From positions 1-7,660 of the forward strand of contig SKPT01000376.1 in the NCBI GenBank assembly GCA_007119405.1: a stretch of 7,660 nt of DNA. Reading direction: 5' to 3'. The notes beneath the pieces are model-generated. The model was not told the DNA's origin and did no database searches. It saw only the letters and a program-made list of their open reading frames with translations. This DNA is from Phycisphaeraceae bacterium (GTDB taxonomy: Bacteria > Planctomycetota > Phycisphaerae > Phycisphaerales > Phycisphaeraceae). Positions 5,102 through 7,660 of this stretch are shown in pieces (the stretch's first letter is position 1; each line of letters starts with the position of its first letter). The position numbers and the translations under genes were made by a program.

Positions 5102-6118
5102 TCATCGTCTGCAAACGTCGGCATAGAACGCGCGCAGCGCCTCGTCCAGCCCCGGCCAGTGCGGCCGGCGGCAAATGCCCATGTGCGTCGCCTCGTCGAT
5201 CGTGATCAGCTTCAACGTCCCGCGACGCTTGACCTCCGCCAGCTTGCGCGTGTGCCACTTCGGCGGCAGGTTGCGGTCGCGCCCGCCTTCGATCATCAGC
5301 ACCGGCGCCTGAAGCCGGGCCATCGCCTCGAGCGTGTCGACGTGGCGGACATCAAAGCCCGCCTCGGCCGCGGCGCGCTGGAAGCCGGCCTGGAGCCAGG
5401 CGTCGTCGATCCAGGGCGCAAGCATCTCGCGGAAGCTGTGGATCGCCGCGTGCAGGTCGACGAACGGGGCGTACGCCACCACGCCGGCGATGCGCTCGTC
5501 GTCCGGGGCGTGCTGCAACGCGGTGGCGGCGCCCATCGAGAAGCCGACCGTGATGACGCGGTCGCGCACCAGGCCACGCTCCACGGCCGCGTCGATGACG
5601 GCCGCGAGGTCGTGACGCTCGCGGACGCCGAAGGTGGCCACCCGCCCGGTCGACTGGCCGTGAGCGCGGTGGTCGAAGGCGATCACGTCGTGGCCGAGGC
5701 GGTTCAGCTCGCGGATGTGGTTGAGGTGAAACTCCTTGACCTCCAGCCAGCCGTGGGCCAGCACGACCGGCAGGGGCCGGGCGGCGGCGTCGGTGGGGGT
5801 GTCGGGCTCCCCGGCCGCGGGGGCATCCCCTCCCCCTGCCCCCTCCCGGGGGGAGGGGGGGTCCGAGGCGCTGGTGGCGCTGGTGGTGGCGGGGGCGTAC
5901 CAGGCGGCGAGGTCGACGCCGTCGGCCGTGCGCACCGTGAAGCCGTAGCCCCCCGCCTCAGCCAGGCGCTGGCGCATCGGCCCGCCGATCAACCCGCGTG
6001 CCGGGTAGCGGCTGAAGCGCAGAGCGACGCGGGCGATGGTCAGCGCCGCCCAGGAAGGCGCTCGCTCGGCCGCGTCATCCTCGGTCGGCGGCAGGGTCGT
6101 GTCCAGGTCATCAGCCAT
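5102..6118 (-). CDS. Alpha/beta hydrolase (serine hydrolase)
   Basis: This is a 338-residue alpha/beta-hydrolase-fold enzyme; its substrate is unknown (esterase or S33/BAAT-like peptidase-acyltransferase relatives are the nearest fit). The core starts with a GFTVRTADGVDLAAWYAPA strand pair at 59-77. The oxyanion segment VVLAHGWLE is at 118-126 and AFDHRAHGQS at 147-156. The nucleophile elbow is VGFSMGAAT with Ser194. The likely acid is Asp281 (EGGRDRNLPP) and the likely His is His312 (DEATHMG). The N-terminus has a short amphipathic helix but no clear signal peptide, so I expect a cytoplasmic or peripheral location. I chose ATG 6116-6118 because the upstream extension to 6298 is Ala/Arg-rich and crosses repeats. 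No Shine-Dalgarno site is visible, but TACCAT lies 6 nt upstream, suggesting a leaderless start. A low-complexity linker at 78-115 includes a repeat-derived piece (86-97). Confidence 0.88.
   Translation of the reverse strand: MADDLDTTLPPTEDDAAERAPSWAALTIARVALRFSRYPARGLIGGPMRQRLAEAGGYGFTVRTADGVDLAAWYAPATTSATSASDPPSPREGAGGGDAPAAGEPDTPTDAAARPLPVVLAHGWLEVKEFHLNHIRELNRLGHDVIAFDHRAHGQSTGRVATFGVRERHDLAAVIDAAVERGLVRDRVITVGFSMGAATALQHAPDDERIAGVVAYAPFVDLHAAIHSFREMLAPWIDDAWLQAGFQRAAAEAGFDVRHVDTLEAMARLQAPVLMIEGGRDRNLPPKWHTRKLAEVKRRGTLKLITIDEATHMGICRRPHWPGLDEALRAFYADVCRR
5839..5859. repeat. G/C palindrome inside the hydrolase gene
   Basis: CCCCCTCCC (5839-5847) pairs perfectly with GGGAGGGGG (5851-5859) around GGG. 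It encodes the DPPSPREGAGGG piece of the linker between the first beta strands and the catalytic core. The peptide looks like a translated dispersed repeat, as PSPxxGxG tracts of this type occur in many genomes, so this is probably an insertion tolerated in a flexible loop. Confidence 0.6.
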
Positions 6119-6124
6119 GGCATG

Positions 6125-6130
6125 ATGGTA
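6125..6130 (-). promoter_or_regulatory. Possible -10 element of the hydrolase gene
   Basis: On the minus strand TACCAT ends 6 nt before the hydrolase ATG, mirroring TACAAT at 8 nt before nuoC. With no ribosome-binding site present, a leaderless transcript is plausible. The match to TATAAT is 4 of 6 and there is no clear -35, so this is tentative. Confidence 0.3.
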
Positions 6131-6140
6131 GAGCCGCCGA

Positions 6141-6263
6141 CCCCGCGGTGCCACGGCCGCGGGGCGGGGGTGGTAACGCAGGTCCATATCTGGCCTTGCG
6201 TGAGCCGCCGGGCGCGCTCGCGAAGCGGCAAGCCCGCCCTCCGCCGCGGTGCCACGGCTTGCC
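6141..6263. repeat. Paired CCGCGGTGCCACGG repeats with dyads
   Basis: The 14-mer CCGCGGTGCCACGG occurs twice, at 6143-6156 and 6244-6257, exactly 101 nt apart and in the same orientation. The first lies in a perfect 8-bp dyad (CCCCGCGG 6141-6148 with CCGCGGGG 6157-6164). The second lies inside GGCAAGCC (6227-6234) and GGCTTGCC (6256-6263). The stretch fills the gap between the divergent hydrolase and csoR. The core GGTGCCAC also appears at 296-303 and 1874-1881, all in noncoding DNA. Confidence 0.6.
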
Positions 6264-6300
6264 CCCCCGGGCCAGGCGGCGGCATCCCGAGCCTTCATGC

Positions 6301-6329
6301 TTGTCTCGATCGCTCCCCCCAGCTACCCT
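6301..6329 (+). promoter_or_regulatory. Candidate csoR-copA promoter
   Basis: TTGTCT (6301-6306) and TACCCT (6324-6329) are separated by 17 nt, matching TTGACA and TATAAT at 4 and 3 of 6 positions. The -10 falls in the left half of the CsoR-type operator, which is how CsoR represses in known systems. Transcription would start about 25-30 nt before the csoR ATG. The individual boxes are weak; the arrangement is what supports it. Confidence 0.4.
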
Positions 6330-6350
6330 ACCCCCACCGGGTATGGGTAT
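6324..6350 (+). promoter_or_regulatory. CsoR-type copper operator
   Basis: TACCCTACCCCC, a short centre, then GGGTATGGGTAT form an imperfect inverted repeat: G/C tracts flanked by TA steps. This is the known layout of Cu(I)-responsive CsoR operators. It ends directly before the csoR ribosome-binding site (GAGGA, 6351-6355) and 12 nt before its ATG, as expected for autoregulation. Apo-CsoR should bind and repress; Cu(I) should release it. Confidence 0.7.
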
Positions 6351-6361
6351 GAGGACCCGCC

Positions 6362-6628
6362 ATGAACGATGAGGTACGCGACAAGGCCCTGCGACGCCTG
6401 GCCATCGCCCGCGGCCAGCTTGAGGGCGTCGAGCGGATGATCCGCCAGGACAAGTACTGCGTCGACGTGCTCACGCAGATCTCGGCCGTGCACGAGGCCC
6501 TGCGCGGCGTGGGCAAGCTCGTGGTCGAGAACCACCTGAACACCTGCGTCCGCGACGCCGTGCGCCACGGCGACGACCAGCCCAAGCTCGACGAACTGAT
6601 GGACATCATCTACAAGCTGACAAGGTGA
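6362..6628 (+). CDS. csoR: CsoR-family Cu(I)-sensing transcriptional repressor
   Basis: An 88-residue all-helical DNA-binding repressor of the CsoR/RcnR family. The conserved RRLAIARGQLEGVERMI helix at 11-27 carries the GQ(L/V)xG motif. The metal ligands are Cys33, His58 and Cys62, with the same spacing (25 and 4) as Cys36-His61-Cys65 of the Mycobacterium tuberculosis CsoR. The second-shell residues Tyr32 and Glu78 correspond to its Tyr35 and Glu81. This C-H-C set favours a Cu(I) sensor over RcnR (Ni/Co), FrmR (formaldehyde) or CstR (persulfide). GAGG lies 7 nt before ATG 6362, and a CsoR-type operator overlaps the promoter, so it probably represses itself and the copA that begins 5 nt after its stop. 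Length and motifs are complete. Confidence 0.93.
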   Translation: MNDEVRDKALRRLAIARGQLEGVERMIRQDKYCVDVLTQISAVHEALRGVGKLVVENHLNTCVRDAVRHGDDQPKLDELMDIIYKLTR

Positions 6629-6633
6629 CCGCC

Positions 6634-7660
6634 ATGAACAATCCCTCCATCCGCACCACCCGCCTGCGCGTCAAGGGGATGCGCTGCGCCGGCTGCGTCG
6701 CGCACGTGGAGAAGGCCCTTGCGGCGGTGCCCGGTGTGCATCAGGTGTCGGTTAACCTGGCAACCGAGGACGCCACCATCGACCACGCCCCCGCCACCGG
6801 CCCCGCCACCACCGGCCCCGCCACCACCGCCGACGCCCTGGCCGCCGCCGTGCGCGACGCCGGCTACGAGGCCGAGCCCGACGACGACGAGGACGACCCA
6901 AGTCCCGCGGCCGAGCAGACCACGCTGCGCATCGAGGGCATGCACTGCGCTTCGTGCGTCGCGGCGGTGGAGCGCAAGCTGGCCGAGGTCCCCGGCGTGC
7001 GCGCGGCGACGGTGAACCTGGCCACGCATACCGCCACGATCGAGCGCGACCCCGGCGGGGACGATGACGCGCTCGTCGCGGCCGTGCGCGAAGCCGGCTA
7101 CGACGCCGAGACAGAGCGCGACGTCGACGCCCTGGCCGCCGAGGCCCGCGCCGGCTCCCGCGCCATCGGTGAGTCGCGGGCGTGGCGCTATCGCCTGATC
7201 GTCTTCGGCGTCCTGGCCGCGGCCGTGATGGTCCTGGGCATGGGCTGGCACACGCACTGGTCGGCCTGGGTGCAGCTCGTGCTGGCGACGCCGGTGCAGA
7301 TCGGCCTGGGCTGGCCCTTCTACCGCGGCGCCTGGCGGGCGCTGAAGCACGGCCGGGCGGAGATGGACACGCTCGTGGCGCTGGGCACGAGCGTGGCGTT
7401 CGTCTACAGCGCGGTGGCGACGGTCACCGGCGACCCGGCGGTCTACTTCGAGACCGCGGCCGTCATCCTCGTGTTCATCGGCCTCGGCCGCTGGCTGGAG
7501 ACGCGCGCCCGCGGCTCGGCGGCGTCGGCGATCCGCGAGCTGATGCAGCTTCAGCCCGACGAGGCCAGCGTCATCCGCGACGGCCGGGAGCTGACGCTGC
7601 CGGTTGACCAGGTGCGCGTCGGCGATGAGCTGCTCGTGCGCCCGGGCGGGCGCATCGCGG
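6634..7660 (+). CDS. copA: Cu(I)-exporting P1B-type ATPase, N-terminal part (3' end outside window)
   Basis: The first 342 residues of a copper-exporting P1B-type ATPase. There are two heavy-metal-associated domains: one with GMRCAGC (Cys18, Cys21), one with GMHCASC (Cys105, Cys108), joined by an acidic linker (EPDDDEDDPSP, 81-91). Membrane helices follow at about 186-203 and 211-230, with the CopA-typical MDTLVALGTSVAFVYS at 244-259 and VYFETAAVILVFIGLGRWLE at 270-289. The actuator domain is just beginning (LLVRPGGRIA) when the window ends, so the CPC metal site and DKTG phosphorylation motif are not visible. ATG 6634 is preceded by AGGTGA, which overlaps the csoR stop codon, so translation is probably coupled. 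It pumps Cu(I) out of the cytoplasm and is controlled by CsoR. The first metal domain has a 15-bp tandem repeat (ATGPATTGPATTA). Open-frame GTG/ATG codons downstream would lose the first CxxC, so this start is firm. Confidence 0.93.
   Translation, partial: MNNPSIRTTRLRVKGMRCAGCVAHVEKALAAVPGVHQVSVNLATEDATIDHAPATGPATTGPATTADALAAAVRDAGYEAEPDDDEDDPSPAAEQTTLRIEGMHCASCVAAVERKLAEVPGVRAATVNLATHTATIERDPGGDDDALVAAVREAGYDAETERDVDALAAEARAGSRAIGESRAWRYRLIVFGVLAAAVMVLGMGWHTHWSAWVQLVLATPVQIGLGWPFYRGAWRALKHGRAEMDTLVALGTSVAFVYSAVATVTGDPAVYFETAAVILVFIGLGRWLETRARGSAASAIRELMQLQPDEASVIRDGRELTLPVDQVRVGDELLVRPGGRIA
6789..6828 (+). repeat. 15-bp tandem repeat inside copA
   Basis: GGCCCCGCCACCACC is repeated perfectly at 6799-6813 and 6814-6828, with a partial unit missing one ACC before it (6789-6798). 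It encodes TGPATTGPATT, at residues 55-65, an insertion in a loop of the first metal-binding domain. The period is a multiple of three, so copy-number slippage would keep the reading frame. Confidence 0.75.

Noticed and set aside
5159..6352. Plus-strand open frame (397 codons) opposite the hydrolase
   Set aside because: The hydrolase has a complete catalytic triad on the minus strand; this frame is low-complexity Gly/Arg/Val sequence.
6610..7350. Minus-strand open frame (246 codons) opposite copA
   Set aside because: CopA motifs on the plus strand are unambiguous; the reverse frame is Gly/His/Val-rich and crosses the tandem repeat.
1..7660. CRISPR array, tRNA, rRNA, transposase or phage genes
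   Set aside because: No regularly spaced repeats, cloverleaf or rRNA-like stretch was seen, and no transposase or integrase motifs in any supported gene.

Overview
The window is very GC-rich, mostly bacterial coding sequence with strong G/C at third codon positions. Two tandem prepilin-like proteins with [17 protein letters not shown]-termini and an H-Xn-DG C-terminal motif are a hallmark of planctomycetes and relatives. Several genes also seem to lack Shine-Dalgarno sites and may be leaderless. I therefore read this as a member of the Planctomycetota, perhaps Phycisphaerae-like. That placement is inference from gene content, not from a marker gene.

Layout. Positions 1-261 hold the 3' end of a plus-strand SAM-dependent methyltransferase. 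It converges on a second, unrelated-looking methyltransferase on the minus strand (start at 1103). A long palindromic repeat (333-422) lies between them, and the second gene's frame runs through it without a stop. Divergent from that gene is a solitary nuoC (1231-1800). A 239-nt gap follows with a short dyad and a second, composite copy of the palindromic repeat family (1917-2014). Next come two minus-strand paralogous pseudopilin-like genes (2040-2891 and 3137-3976), a tandem duplication that also copied the 5' leader. Upstream of them is a lower-GC four-helix membrane protein of unknown function (4438-4896), which looks foreign by codon use. An alpha/beta hydrolase (5102-6118, minus) follows. 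The right end holds a copper module: a CsoR-type operator, csoR, and the first third of copA (a Cu(I) P-type ATPase, cut by the window edge).

How it works together. Only csoR-copA is a clear functional unit: Cu(I) binding to CsoR should release the operator and allow export of Cu(I) by CopA. nuoC belongs to respiratory complex I but has no nuo neighbour here. The two pseudopilins are probably surface or secretion-related proteins made from separate, similar leaders. The rest is a patchwork of unlinked accessory genes separated by dispersed palindromic repeats. The points most worth a second look are the repeat-derived C-terminal tail on the methyltransferase, the duplicated leader with a 55-bp identical stretch in the pseudopilin pair, the foreign-looking membrane gene, and the recurring GGTGCCAC motif.
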